Origin: Thermomonas carbonis
Lineage (GTDB): Bacteria; Pseudomonadota; Gammaproteobacteria; Xanthomonadales; Xanthomonadaceae
Direction of reading: 5' to 3'
Assembly: GCF_014396975.1 (NCBI RefSeq)
Contig: NZ_CP060719.1
Coordinates: forward strand, 497,501-561,500
DNA: 64,000 nucleotides
The position numbers were made by a program, and so were the translations under genes. Below are positions 8,138-16,728 of this stretch, in pieces (the stretch's first letter is position 1; each line of letters opens with the position of its first letter). The notes beneath the pieces are model-generated. The model searched no databases. It saw only the letters and a program-made list of their open reading frames with translations, and was not told where the DNA came from.

Positions 8138-9268
8138 TTAACCGTTTCCCTGCGTGCGCAGCCAGTGCGCCATCTTGCCGCCGCGCGAGGAGAACGCATC
8201 CGGCCATTGCGTCCACCAGCGCTTGACCCGCGGATACGGCAGCGCGTCCCACCAGCTGTTGAGAACGGCCATGCGATCGCTGCGCCACGCATCGCGGGTG
8301 GCGGGCGCCTTCGTGGGCAGCAACTGCGCGACCCGCTCGAACATCGGACCGTCGGCGAGCTGCGGGTAGTCGCGCAGCAGCACCAGCAGGCTGATCGCAT
8401 CCTGTTGCCGCGACTCGGCGATCAGGCGTTGGACTTCCTCGCCTTGCGGATCTACATCGCCGTTGCGCGCATCGATCGCTTCCAACGCGGCAACGAACGC
8501 CGGGCTCGCCGAGAACGCCTGCGGCGTGCCGGCCGCGCCATCGCCATTCACCCGCACGCGCGTGCCCTGCGGCACCAGCACTTCGCGGCGCAGGTTGTCG
8601 ACCTGCACCCAGCCGCTGAGCACGCTCAGGCTGCCATTGCCGTCGGCGTCGACCTTGAGCAGGAACTCGCAGCCGAGGTCGATGACATCAGCGCCCGCCA
8701 CGCCCACACCGAACTGGCCCGGCGGTGCCCACACCCGCGCCCACAGGCTGCCCTGCTCCAGTTGCATGCGATGGTGGCCCGTGCGCGTCTCGACCAGGCG
8801 CACGCGCGAGCCGGCACCGACCGCCACTTCGCCGATGCCGGCCGCGCGCAGGCGGGTCATCGCGTTCGCGCCGGTTTCCAGCGTGCCATCGAGCGTCAGT
8901 TCGCTTGCCTGCTGGCTGCGGCCGTCGATGCGCACGTCACCCTGTTGCGCGAGCACCTGCCAGGGTTCCCCGGCATCCCAGTGCAGGCGCTGCTTGAACC
9001 ATGTGCTGACGCCGAGCGCGCAGATCGCCAGCACCGCAGCGGCCGAGAACGCGATGCGCCAACCGCCGCGGCGGATGCGCGAGGCAGGCTTTGTCGGCGC
9101 GATGGCGCGCGCGCGGCGTGGTGCGTCGGCATGCGCATGTCCGCGCAACAAACGCTCCAGTCGCGCGACCTCAAGATCCACCGGGCCGCTGCGATCCCAC
9201 AGATAGTCGTTGTCCCTGCCGTCATCAGGCATGCGGTCGTCGCGCATGCGCTCGTTGCCGTTGTTCAC
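8138..9268 (-). CDS. FecR-domain membrane protein, partner of the adjacent ECF sigma factor
   Basis: A 376-residue protein with a cytoplasmic N-terminal region, one membrane segment at about residues 73-89 (AFSAAAVLAICALGV) and a periplasmic FecR-type beta domain. That domain includes LDGTLETGANAMTRLRAAG, GEVAVGAGSRVRL and LEQGSLWARV. FecR-like proteins regulate ECF sigma factors through the membrane. The start is GTG at 9268, overlapping the sigma-factor stop by four bases (GTGA), which indicates translational coupling. There is no TonB receptor beside it, so the signal is not obvious. The C-terminal 120 residues are helical and unassigned. Confidence 0.85.
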   Translation of the reverse strand: MNNGNERMRDDRMPDDGRDNDYLWDRSGPVDLEVARLERLLRGHAHADAPRRARAIAPTKPASRIRRGGWRIAFSAAAVLAICALGVSTWFKQRLHWDAGEPWQVLAQQGDVRIDGRSQQASELTLDGTLETGANAMTRLRAAGIGEVAVGAGSRVRLVETRTGHHRMQLEQGSLWARVWAPPGQFGVGVAGADVIDLGCEFLLKVDADGNGSLSVLSGWVQVDNLRREVLVPQGTRVRVNGDGAAGTPQAFSASPAFVAALEAIDARNGDVDPQGEEVQRLIAESRQQDAISLLVLLRDYPQLADGPMFERVAQLLPTKAPATRDAWRSDRMAVLNSWWDALPYPRVKRWWTQWPDAFSSRGGKMAHWLRTQGNG

Positions 9269-9825
9269 GCGCCTGCTCCCGTTTTTCGTTCCGCCAATGC
9301 ATCGCGCAGCAAGGCCATCCCGCGATGCAGGTTCACCCGTACGCTGCCGGCGGTGAGGCCGGTGCGCTCGGCGATCTCCGGACCGGTGAGGCCTTCGACC
9401 AGGCGCAGCAGCAGCGTGTCCCGATAGGCTTCCGGCAATCCGCGGATCACGGCCAGCGCGCGTTCCGCGTCGAGGCGATCCTCGTGCGTCGCGCGTGCAT
9501 CCACCGCATCGATCTCGATACCGGTCAGCGGCGTGCGCCGGCGCTTCGCGTCGAGTGCGGCATGTCGGGCGATGCCAAGCAGCCAGCCCGGAAATGCCGC
9601 GGCCTCGCGCAGGTCGCCGAGGCGCTGCATCGCGATCTCGAAGACCTCCTGGGTGAGGTCGTCGGCATCGGCCTTCTGCACGTAGCCCAGCAGCACGCCA
9701 TGCACCACCGGCGCGAAACGCCGGAACAGCGCGTCCATCGCGCCAGCGGTTCCCCGACGCGCGGCATCGACCAGCATCGGCACGCTTGCTGCCTCGTTCA
9801 CATCGTCCCTGTCATCGCACTTCAT
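9265..9825 (-). CDS. ECF RNA polymerase sigma factor
   Basis: A 186-residue sigma-70 family protein of the extracytoplasmic-function type. Region 2 is visible at about residues 20-90 (DALFRRFAPVVHGVL, ADADDLTQEVFEIAM, FPGWLLGIARHAALD). Region 4 is at about 125-175 (LPEAYRDTLLLRLVEGLTG, IAERTGLTAGSVRVNLHRG). It is coupled to the downstream FecR-like gene. No good ribosome site precedes ATG 9825. The gene begins 35 bases after the stop of the SDR gene and may be read with it. Confidence 0.93.
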   Translation of the reverse strand: MKCDDRDDVNEAASVPMLVDAARRGTAGAMDALFRRFAPVVHGVLLGYVQKADADDLTQEVFEIAMQRLGDLREAAAFPGWLLGIARHAALDAKRRRTPLTGIEIDAVDARATHEDRLDAERALAVIRGLPEAYRDTLLLRLVEGLTGPEIAERTGLTAGSVRVNLHRGMALLRDALAERKTGAGA

Positions 9826-9860
9826 GGGAGGACGCGGGCGTGGCGGCGAGTGTTAACGAC

Positions 9861-10679
9861 TCAGTCGAGGAACAGGTCGGGTAGCAGCGGCAGCGCCGGA
9901 TCCATCGCGTATGCGGAAAGACCAGTGATGCCGGCCTCGCGCAGCACCTCGTCATCGATGAAGAACTGGCCGTTGGTGCTGCGCGCATCGCGCACCAGCA
10001 CGGCGTGCGCGGCATCGCCCATGATCGCCGGCGAACGGCCGTTGCCGGCCTGCACGCCCGGGATCATGTTGAGCGCGTCGGTGGCGATCAGCGTGCGCGG
10101 CCAAAGTGCATTCACCGCCACGCCGCGCGGCCCGAACTCCGCGGCCAGCCCGAGCGTCACGAAGCTCATGCCCATTTTCGCCAGGGTGTACCCGGTGTGC
10201 GGCGCCCACCACTTCGGGTCGAGCGAGGGCGGCGGGCACAAGGTCAGGATGTGCGGGTTCGGCGCATGGAGCAGGTGCGGAAGGCAGGCCTGCGCGCACA
10301 GGAAGCTGCCGCGCGAATTGACTTGCTGCATCAGGTCGAAGCGCTTCATCGGCGTGTCCAGCGCGCCGCGCAACCAGATCGCGCTGGCATTGTTGACCAG
10401 GATGTCGATGCCGCCGAACGCATCCACCGTGGCCGCCACCGACGCACGCACCTGGTCTTCCTCGCGGATGTCGCATTTCAGCGCCAGGCCACGCCCGCCG
10501 GCATCATTCACGGCCTGCACAGCGCTGTGGATGGTGCCGGGCAGCTTGGGGTTGGCGACATCTGATTTCGCCGCGATCGCCACGTTGGCGCCATCGCGGG
10601 CGGCGCGCAGGGCGATCGCCAGGCCGATGCCGCGCGAAGCGCCGGTGATGAACAGGGTCTTGCCGGAGAGGGAAGCCAT
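9861..10679 (-). CDS. Short-chain dehydrogenase/reductase, HSDL2-like
   Basis: A 272-residue NAD(P)-dependent oxidoreductase of the SDR superfamily. The Rossmann motif TGASRGIG is at about residues 11-18, the NNASA strand follows, and the active-site YxxxK is in GYTLAKMGMS. The stretch LTLCPPPSLDPKWW before the tyrosine and VNALWPRTLIATDA after it are features of the hydroxysteroid dehydrogenase-like 2 branch, where the usual catalytic-serine segment is replaced by a proline-rich loop. The substrate is unknown. Start ATG 10679 is preferred; an in-frame ATG lies two codons upstream. It is divergent from the DedA-PAP2 gene, with 70 bases between. Confidence 0.88.
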   Translation of the reverse strand: MASLSGKTLFITGASRGIGLAIALRAARDGANVAIAAKSDVANPKLPGTIHSAVQAVNDAGGRGLALKCDIREEDQVRASVAATVDAFGGIDILVNNASAIWLRGALDTPMKRFDLMQQVNSRGSFLCAQACLPHLLHAPNPHILTLCPPPSLDPKWWAPHTGYTLAKMGMSFVTLGLAAEFGPRGVAVNALWPRTLIATDALNMIPGVQAGNGRSPAIMGDAAHAVLVRDARSTNGQFFIDDEVLREAGITGLSAYAMDPALPLLPDLFLD

Positions 10680-10737
10680 GACATGCCCTTGGGACGGGTG
10701 AGGCCGGAGTGTAATCCGATGCCTGCATCCCACCTTC

Positions 10738-10743
10738 TATAAT
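10738..10743 (+). promoter_or_regulatory. Consensus -10 box (TATAAT) directly before the DedA-PAP2 gene
   Basis: A perfect TATAAT ends 6 bases before ATG 10750. With the usual 6-8 base distance to the transcription start, the mRNA would begin at or next to the ATG, giving a leaderless message. A matching -35 box is not evident. No Shine-Dalgarno sequence precedes this ATG. Confidence 0.45.
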
Positions 10744-10749
10744 CGGCCG

Positions 10750-12681
10750 ATGCAGAGCGCCTGGTTCGACGCCACCATCGCCTGGATCACCGCTCATCCG
10801 CATGCCGCGGGCGGGCTGGTGTTCCTGATCGCCTTCTGCGATGCGCTGGCGGTGGTGGGCATCGTGGTGCCGGCGCTGCCATTGCTGTTCGCGGTGGGCA
10901 CGCTGATCGGACTCGGTCACATCGATGGCCCCTATGCCGTGACCTGCGCCGCGCTGGGTGCGTTCCTGGGTGATGGCTTGAGTTACTGGATCGGCCATCG
11001 CTGGGGTCCGGCGATGCGCGAACTCTGGCTGTTCCGTCGCTATCCGCAATTGCTCGATCGCGGCGAGACCCTGTTCCGCCGGCACGGCACCAAGGGACTG
11101 GTGATTGCGCGATTCGTCGGCGCAGTGCGCCCGTTCGTGCCGGCAGTGGCCGGGATGCTGCACATGCCGTTGCGGCGCTACATGCCAGCCAGCGTCTTTG
11201 CGTGTTTCGCGTGGGCGGCGGTATTCCTTGCGCCGGGCTGGATCTTCGGCGCGTCGTACGATGCGGTGGCGGCGGTGGCCGACAAACTGGCGCTGGTGTT
11301 GCTGGGCTTGGTCGCGGTGCTCGCACTGGTGTGGGCACTGGTGTTGTACACGTGGCGCTGGTTCGCCAATCACGCCGACAACCTGCTGGCGCGCGCCTTG
11401 CGCTGGACCCGCGCGCATCCACGGCTCGGCCGCTACGCCGCCGCGTTGATCGATCCGCGCCGGCCGGAATCCGCATCGCTGCTGGTGCTTGCCTGCTGCC
11501 TGTTCGTGGTCGCGTGGCTGTGGGCCGGCTTCAGTGCGACGCTGCTCATGCGTGGCGGGCCGTCGCTGTTCGACCACGATGTGCACGCGGCGATGTTCGC
11601 CCTGCGCAATCCGTTGGCCGATCGCTTGATGGCATCCCTGGCCGCGATCGGCAGCGCGCCGGTGCTCGGCCTGCCCGCGCTGGTGGCGATGGCTTGGCTG
11701 ATCTGGCGCAAGCGCTGGATGGCGGCCGCGCACTGGCTGGGCGCGATCGCGGTCGGCCTGGCCCTGACCATCGGTCTGGGCGCGGTCGCCGACATGCCGC
11801 GCCCACCGACTGCCGTTGCCGGTTTCGGCTTTCCGTCGATCGCGGTGACCATGACCACGGTAGTGTTCGGCTTCTTCGCCGTGCTGATCGCGCGCGAACT
11901 GCCCGGCCGTCAACGCGTCTGGCCTTACCTGCTGGCAGGCGTGGCCACCGCCCTGGTCGGCTTTGCACGCCTCTACCTGGGCGCGCATTGGCTGAGCGAC
12001 ATCACCGGCGGCGTGCTGCTCGGCGTGGTCTGGCTGCTGGTGCTCGGCATCGCCTATCGCCGCCACAGTTCGCGCTCGTTCTGGATGCGGCCGCTGGCCT
12101 GGGCGTTCTACGGCAGCTTCGTGCTGGTCGCGCTCTGGCATGCACCGCGCAGTGCAAAGGCCACGCTCGCACAATTCGAACCGCCCGCACCGACCCACGT
12201 CATCGACGATGCCCGCTGGTGGTCGCAGGGCATCGACGATCCACGCCATTTCGATCTTGAAGCTGCCGGCAACCTGGGCGTGCTGCAGCGACGCATGCAG
12301 GCACAAGGCTGGACCGTGCAGGCACCAGCGGACTGGGTCGCCGTACTCGGCCTGCTCGACGACGATCATGCGCTGGCCGATCAACCGGTACTCCCACTGG
12401 CGCTGGATGGCCATCCGGAACGCTTGTTGCTGCGCCGTCCCGGTCCCTTGGCCGATGAACTCGAAGTGCTGCGCATCTGGCCTGCGCCTGTTCGCCTGGA
12501 CAGCGCCGCGCCGCTATGGGTCGCCCGCTACGAGCGCATGCACGGGCGCAAGCGGTTGCGCCTGTTGACCCTGTGGCAACCGGAACCGCATGCACATGCA
12601 TTGCCCGAGGATCTGCGCAACTTGGCCGGCACTTCGGCGGAACGCGACGCGGTGTTGCGGATCCGCATCGACCCGCCCTGA
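10750..12681 (+). CDS. DedA-PAP2 membrane fusion protein with LssY-like C-terminal domain
   Basis: A 643-residue multidomain membrane protein. Residues 1-200 are a DedA/SNARE-associated domain (GDGLSYWIGHRWG, FRRHGTKGLVIARFVGAVRPFVPAVAG). Residues about 250-440 are a PAP2-like helical domain. The rest is a soluble C-terminal region similar to the LssY tail (WWSQGIDDPRHFDL, PAPVRLDSAAPLWVARYE). In the PAP2 part only the third catalytic motif is intact (R407, H413, D417 in RLYLGAHWLSD). The first motif lacks its lysine (ADMPRPPT, R351), and the second reads PSIA (362-365) instead of PSGH. It may therefore not act as a phosphatase. DedA proteins are linked to undecaprenyl-phosphate and phospholipid translocation. 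Confidence 0.88.
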   Translation: MQSAWFDATIAWITAHPHAAGGLVFLIAFCDALAVVGIVVPALPLLFAVGTLIGLGHIDGPYAVTCAALGAFLGDGLSYWIGHRWGPAMRELWLFRRYPQLLDRGETLFRRHGTKGLVIARFVGAVRPFVPAVAGMLHMPLRRYMPASVFACFAWAAVFLAPGWIFGASYDAVAAVADKLALVLLGLVAVLALVWALVLYTWRWFANHADNLLARALRWTRAHPRLGRYAAALIDPRRPESASLLVLACCLFVVAWLWAGFSATLLMRGGPSLFDHDVHAAMFALRNPLADRLMASLAAIGSAPVLGLPALVAMAWLIWRKRWMAAAHWLGAIAVGLALTIGLGAVADMPRPPTAVAGFGFPSIAVTMTTVVFGFFAVLIARELPGRQRVWPYLLAGVATALVGFARLYLGAHWLSDITGGVLLGVVWLLVLGIAYRRHSSRSFWMRPLAWAFYGSFVLVALWHAPRSAKATLAQFEPPAPTHVIDDARWWSQGIDDPRHFDLEAAGNLGVLQRRMQAQGWTVQAPADWVAVLGLLDDDHALADQPVLPLALDGHPERLLLRRPGPLADELEVLRIWPAPVRLDSAAPLWVARYERMHGRKRLRLLTLWQPEPHAHALPEDLRNLAGTSAERDAVLRIRIDPP

Positions 12682-12690
12682 GCGGAACGA

Positions 12691-13284
12691 TCAGCCGATC
12701 TCGGCGGCGATGCCGTCGAGCAATAGTTGCAGGCGCGCGTGCGGATCATCGAGTTGCAGCAGCACCTGCCGCTGCTGCATCGACAATGGCAACAGCTCTG
12801 CCAGCCGCCAGCCCGTCCACGCGGCATCCTCGAACAGCGCGGGATCCGGATCGATGTGGCCGGCATCCACCTGCAGCAGGATCCGTCGCAGCAATTCCAC
12901 CAGCAGCGCGTGCTCCGGACGCAGGCGCGACGATGCCGCCGCATCCGCGCGCCACTCGATGTCGGCCACGATCAGGCCGGTGTCGCGCACGCGGGTGCGC
13001 AGCACGTGGAAGCGGCGTTTGCCACGCACACGCAGCGAGAGCAATCCTTCCGGGGTGTTGCCGAAATCCTCGATCACGGCTTCGGTGCCGAACGCGACCG
13101 GTGTCGCCGGCGTGCCGGTTTCGTTCCCCTCCAGGATCAGGCAGACCCCGAAGCCGCAACCGTTGCGCCCGCATTCGCCGACCATATCGAGGTAGCGGCG
13201 CTCGAAGATGCGCAAGTCCAGCGCGGCACCGGGCACCAGCACCGTCTGCAACGGGAACAGCGGCAGCGAGGGCGCGTCAGTCAT
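12691..13284 (-). CDS. Lon N-terminal (LAN) domain protein
   Basis: A 197-residue cytosolic protein consisting of a Lon protease substrate-binding domain without ATPase or protease parts. The opening SLPLFPLQTVLVPGAALDLRIFE and RYLDMV are the family hallmark; RVRGKRRFHV and ILEGNETGTP follow. Such stand-alone proteins are common in Proteobacteria with no settled function. ATG 13284 lies 8 bases upstream of the mpl stop, so the two genes overlap and are likely translated together. Confidence 0.9.
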   Translation of the reverse strand: MTDAPSLPLFPLQTVLVPGAALDLRIFERRYLDMVGECGRNGCGFGVCLILEGNETGTPATPVAFGTEAVIEDFGNTPEGLLSLRVRGKRRFHVLRTRVRDTGLIVADIEWRADAAASSRLRPEHALLVELLRRILLQVDAGHIDPDPALFEDAAWTGWRLAELLPLSMQQRQVLLQLDDPHARLQLLLDGIAAEIG

Positions 13285-14638
13285 CCCGCAAGGCGGCGTG
13301 GAACCGCCGCGGCGCGCCGTCGAAGCCGCCGTTGGACATGAACACCACGTGGTCGCCACTGCGCACGATTCCGCCCAACGCAGCGATCAACGCATCGCCA
13401 TCGGCCACGGTGCGGGCGTCACCGCGCACGGCCGCGACCACCTTGCCGGCATCCCACGGCAGTTCAGGCCGCGCCAGGAACACCACCACGTCGGCGATAT
13501 CCAGCGACGGTGCCAGCGCATCCGCATGCGCACCCAGGCGCATCGAATTGCTGCGCGGCTCCATCGCCACCACGATGCGCGCGTCGCCGACCTTCGCACG
13601 CAGCCCTGCCAGCGTGGTCGCGATCGCGGTCGGATGATGGGCGAAGTCGTCGTACACGGTGATGCCTTTGAGTTCGCCGATCACTTCCATGCGCCGCTTG
13701 ACGCTGCGGAAGCTGGCCAGCGCGGGAATCACCGACGCCACATCGACACCGACCGCCGCACACGCGGCGAGCGCGGCCAGGCCGTTGAGCACGTTGTGGT
13801 CGCCGAGCAAGGGCCATTCGACGATGCCGAGCTCGCCGCCACGATGCATCACGGCGAAGCTGCTGCCGTCGTCGCGCAACTTGCGTGCACTCCATTCGAA
13901 CGCGACATCGAATCCGAATCGTTCGAGCGGCGTCCAGCAGCCCATCGCCAGCACCTCGCGCAGGCGTTCGTCGTGGCCGTTGACGATCAGGCGGCCACGC
14001 CGTGGCACCGTGCGCACGAGATGGTGGAACTGGCGCTGGATCGCGGCCACGTCCGGGAAGATGTCGGCGTGGTCGTACTCGAGATTGTTGAGGATCGCGA
14101 CCAGCGGGCGGTAGTGGACGAACTTGCTGCGCTTGTCGAAGAACGCGGTGTCGTATTCGTCGGCCTCGACCACGAATTCGCGGCCACCGCCGATGCGCGC
14201 GGACGCGCCGAAGTCCTCGGCCACGCCGCCGACCAGGAACCCCGGCGAACGCCCCGCCGCTTCCAGCAGGTACGACAGGATCGTGGTGGTCGTGGTCTTG
14301 CCGTGGGTACCGGCCACCGCCAGCACGTCGCGACCGGGCAGGACCTGCTCGCTCAGCCACTGCGCGCCGGAGGTGTAGCGCAGCCCGGCATCGAGCACAT
14401 GCTCGACCGCTTCGTTGCCACGCGACAGCGCGTTGCCGACCACGATCTCGTCGCAGTCGCCCGAAATATTTTCGGGCCGGTAGCCCTGCTTAAGCGCGAT
14501 GCCCAGCGTTTCCAGTTGGGTGGACATCGGCGGATAGATATTCTGGTCGCTGCCTTCGACTTGGTGGCCGAGTTCGCGCGCCAGCGCGGCCACGCCGCCC
14601 ATGAAGGTGCCGGCGATGCCGAGGATGTGGAGTTTCAA
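13277..14638 (-). CDS. mpl: UDP-N-acetylmuramate:tripeptide ligase Mpl (peptidoglycan recycling)
   Basis: Mpl attaches the recycled tripeptide L-Ala-D-Glu-meso-DAP to UDP-MurNAc, feeding cell-wall fragments back into synthesis. The 453-residue product has the N-terminal nucleotide motif LHILGIAGTFMGG, the ATP loop GTHGKTTT (G110-T116), the DEYDTAFFDKRSKF segment and the NLEYDHADIF motif that distinguish Mpl from MurC. The start is TTG at 14638: translation there gives the conserved N terminus, and GGAG lies 6 bases upstream. No ATG exists nearby. It overlaps the following Lon-N gene by 8 bases and lies 59 bases after adk. Confidence 0.95.
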   Translation of the reverse strand: MKLHILGIAGTFMGGVAALARELGHQVEGSDQNIYPPMSTQLETLGIALKQGYRPENISGDCDEIVVGNALSRGNEAVEHVLDAGLRYTSGAQWLSEQVLPGRDVLAVAGTHGKTTTTTILSYLLEAAGRSPGFLVGGVAEDFGASARIGGGREFVVEADEYDTAFFDKRSKFVHYRPLVAILNNLEYDHADIFPDVAAIQRQFHHLVRTVPRRGRLIVNGHDERLREVLAMGCWTPLERFGFDVAFEWSARKLRDDGSSFAVMHRGGELGIVEWPLLGDHNVLNGLAALAACAAVGVDVASVIPALASFRSVKRRMEVIGELKGITVYDDFAHHPTAIATTLAGLRAKVGDARIVVAMEPRSNSMRLGAHADALAPSLDIADVVVFLARPELPWDAGKVVAAVRGDARTVADGDALIAALGGIVRSGDHVVFMSNGGFDGAPRRFHAALRDD

Positions 14639-14697
14639 GACAGGCTCCGAGGAATTCCGGGCGAAGATCGGTGGTCGGGGGCTTCGCGGCGACGAAC

Positions 14698-15276
14698 TCA
14701 ACCGACGTCGTGCCCCGGCTGGATCGCCTCGATGATCCGGGTGAACACCTCGTCCAGCGAGCCCACGCCATCGACCACGGTCAACTGGCCGTGCTGGCGA
14801 TAGAAATCGATCACCGGAGCGGTCTGCTGGTCGTACACGTTGAGACGGTGGCGCACGGAGTCCGGGCTGTCGTCTGCGCGGCCCTCGGCCTTGGCGCGGC
14901 CGGCCAGGCGCTCGATGATCTGCTCGTTGTCGACGGTAAGCTGCACGGCGGCATCGAATTTCTGCCCCAGGCTGTCCAGCAAGTCGCCCAGCGCCGCGGC
15001 CTGCGCCAGGTTGCGAGGGTAGCCGTCGAGGATGAAGCCGGCTTTGGTGTCGTCGCGCGAAAAGCGGTCCTTCAGCATGCCCAGCAGGATCGCGTCGCTG
15101 ACCAGGTCGCCGCGCGCCATGACTTCCTTGGCCTGCAGGCCCAGCGGGGTGCCGGCGGCCACTTCGGCGCGCAGCAGGTCGCCGGTGGAAATGTGCGGGA
15201 CTTGCAGGTGTTCCTTCAGTCGTGCCGCCTGGGTGCCCTTGCCGGAACCCGGCGCGCCCAACAGAACCAATCGCAT
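14698..15276 (-). CDS. adk: Adenylate kinase
   Basis: Adenylate kinase interconverts ATP plus AMP and two ADP. The 192-residue sequence has the P-loop GAPGSGKGT (7-15), the AMP-binding ISTGDLLR, GFILDGYPRN and the LID arginines (GRAKAEGRADD, RHRL). It is the short-LID form without zinc cysteines. ATG 15276 has GGAG 8 bases upstream; the longer frame has no homology. It is divergent from the PPi-phosphofructokinase gene (128 bases apart) and upstream of mpl. Confidence 0.97.
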   Translation of the reverse strand: MRLVLLGAPGSGKGTQAARLKEHLQVPHISTGDLLRAEVAAGTPLGLQAKEVMARGDLVSDAILLGMLKDRFSRDDTKAGFILDGYPRNLAQAAALGDLLDSLGQKFDAAVQLTVDNEQIIERLAGRAKAEGRADDSPDSVRHRLNVYDQQTAPVIDFYRQHGQLTVVDGVGSLDEVFTRIIEAIQPGHDVG

Positions 15277-15404
15277 CGCATCGCTCCAGAATCGTGGGGC
15301 GGCCGCCACGCAACGCGCGCCGGCCTCGTCCGGGCCAGCTTACCGTATCGTTATGGGTCCGGCCCACGGCTTCGCCCAAGGGCCAATTCCCCGAGGAAAC
15401 CGGC

Positions 15405-16661
15405 ATGCCCGCAGGCACCTTGCTGTACGCCCAGAGCGGCGGCGTCACGGCCGTCATCAACGCCACCGCCTCCGCCGTGCTGCAGGCCGCCCGGACCAAA
15501 AAGGTGCGCGTGCTGGCGGCCCGCAACGGCATCCTAGGCGCGCTGCGCGAGGAACTGATCGACACCACCACCCTGTCCACCGCCCAGGTCAAGGCGCTGG
15601 CGCACACCCCCGGCGGTGCCTTCGGCAGCTGCCGGTTGAAGCTGAAGTCAGTCGAGGCCGACCGCGCCAAATACGAGCGCCTGCTGGCGGTCCTGCAGGC
15701 GCATGACGTGCGCTGGTTCCTCTACAACGGCGGCAACGACTCCGCGGATACCGCGTTGAAGGTCTCGCAATTGGCGGCCGAGTTCGGCTATCCGCTGACC
15801 TGCGTGGGCGTGCCCAAGACCATCGACAACGACCTCGCGGTCACCGACTGCTGCCCCGGCTTCGGCTCCGCGGCCAAGTACACCGCCGTCTCGGTGCGCG
15901 AATGCGCGCTGGACGTCGCGGCGATGGCCGAAACCTCGACCAAGGTCTTCGTCTATGAGGCGATGGGACGACACGCCGGCTGGCTGGCCGCGGCGGCAGG
16001 TCTGGCCGGTGAAGGCCGCGATGAAGCCCCGCACCTGATCCTGTTCCCGGAACGCCCGTTCGACGAGGCCGATTTCCTCGCTCGCGTGGATGCAGTGGTC
16101 AAACGCCTCGGCCATTGCGTGGTTGTGGCCAGCGAGGGCATCCGCGCCGCCGACGGCACCTTCGTGGCCGATGCGGGCGGCGGCAAGGACGCGTTCGGGC
16201 ATGCGCAACTGGGCGGCGTGGCCTCGCACCTGGCCGGACGGGTCAAGGATGTCCTCGGCCACAAGGTCCACTGGTCGCTGCCGGATTACCTGCAGCGCTC
16301 TGCCCGCCACCTCGCGTCGAAGACCGATGTCGAGCAGGCGATGGCGGTCGGTCGCGCCGCGGTGGATTGCGCGCTGGCCGGGCAGAACGCGGTGATGCCG
16401 GTGATCGTGCGCACCGCCGACGAACCGTATCAGTGGCATGTCGACGTGGCCCCCCTGAGCAAGGTCGCCAACCACGAGAAAACCATGCCGAAGGGTTTCA
16501 TTCGCGCGGACGGGCATGGCATCACTGCGGCGGCGCGGCGCTACCTCGCGCCGTTGATCGCGGGCGAGGCATATCCGCCCTATGTCCGGAACGGCCTGCC
16601 GGATTACGTAGTACTCCCCCAAGCCACGGTGCGGCGCAAGCTGCCCGCCTGGGCCGGCTGA
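15405..16661 (+). CDS. pfp: Pyrophosphate-dependent 6-phosphofructokinase
   Basis: This enzyme interconverts fructose 6-phosphate plus PPi and fructose 1,6-bisphosphate plus Pi, so it can serve both glycolysis and gluconeogenesis. The 418-residue product closely resembles the Xanthomonas enzyme. Visible motifs are YAQSGGVTAVINA, GGAFGSCR, GGNDSADTA (109-117), PKTIDNDLAVTD (catalytic aspartates), YEAMGRHAGWLAA and HVGYxxR-equivalent DYLQRSARHLASKTD. An aspartate (D112) replaces the ATP-binding glycine, as in PPi enzymes. The preceding residue is Asn rather than the usual Asp. ATG 15405 is preceded by a GAGG ribosome site. It lies in a block with two pyrophosphatases. Confidence 0.94.
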   Translation: MPAGTLLYAQSGGVTAVINATASAVLQAARTKKVRVLAARNGILGALREELIDTTTLSTAQVKALAHTPGGAFGSCRLKLKSVEADRAKYERLLAVLQAHDVRWFLYNGGNDSADTALKVSQLAAEFGYPLTCVGVPKTIDNDLAVTDCCPGFGSAAKYTAVSVRECALDVAAMAETSTKVFVYEAMGRHAGWLAAAAGLAGEGRDEAPHLILFPERPFDEADFLARVDAVVKRLGHCVVVASEGIRAADGTFVADAGGGKDAFGHAQLGGVASHLAGRVKDVLGHKVHWSLPDYLQRSARHLASKTDVEQAMAVGRAAVDCALAGQNAVMPVIVRTADEPYQWHVDVAPLSKVANHEKTMPKGFIRADGHGITAAARRYLAPLIAGEAYPPYVRNGLPDYVVLPQATVRRKLPAWAG

Positions 16662-16728
16662 CGATCCGCGGCAGATGCAGCCGGGCCGCCATTTCGAATC
16701 ATGCAGACACCACCTTGAGGGAATATCG

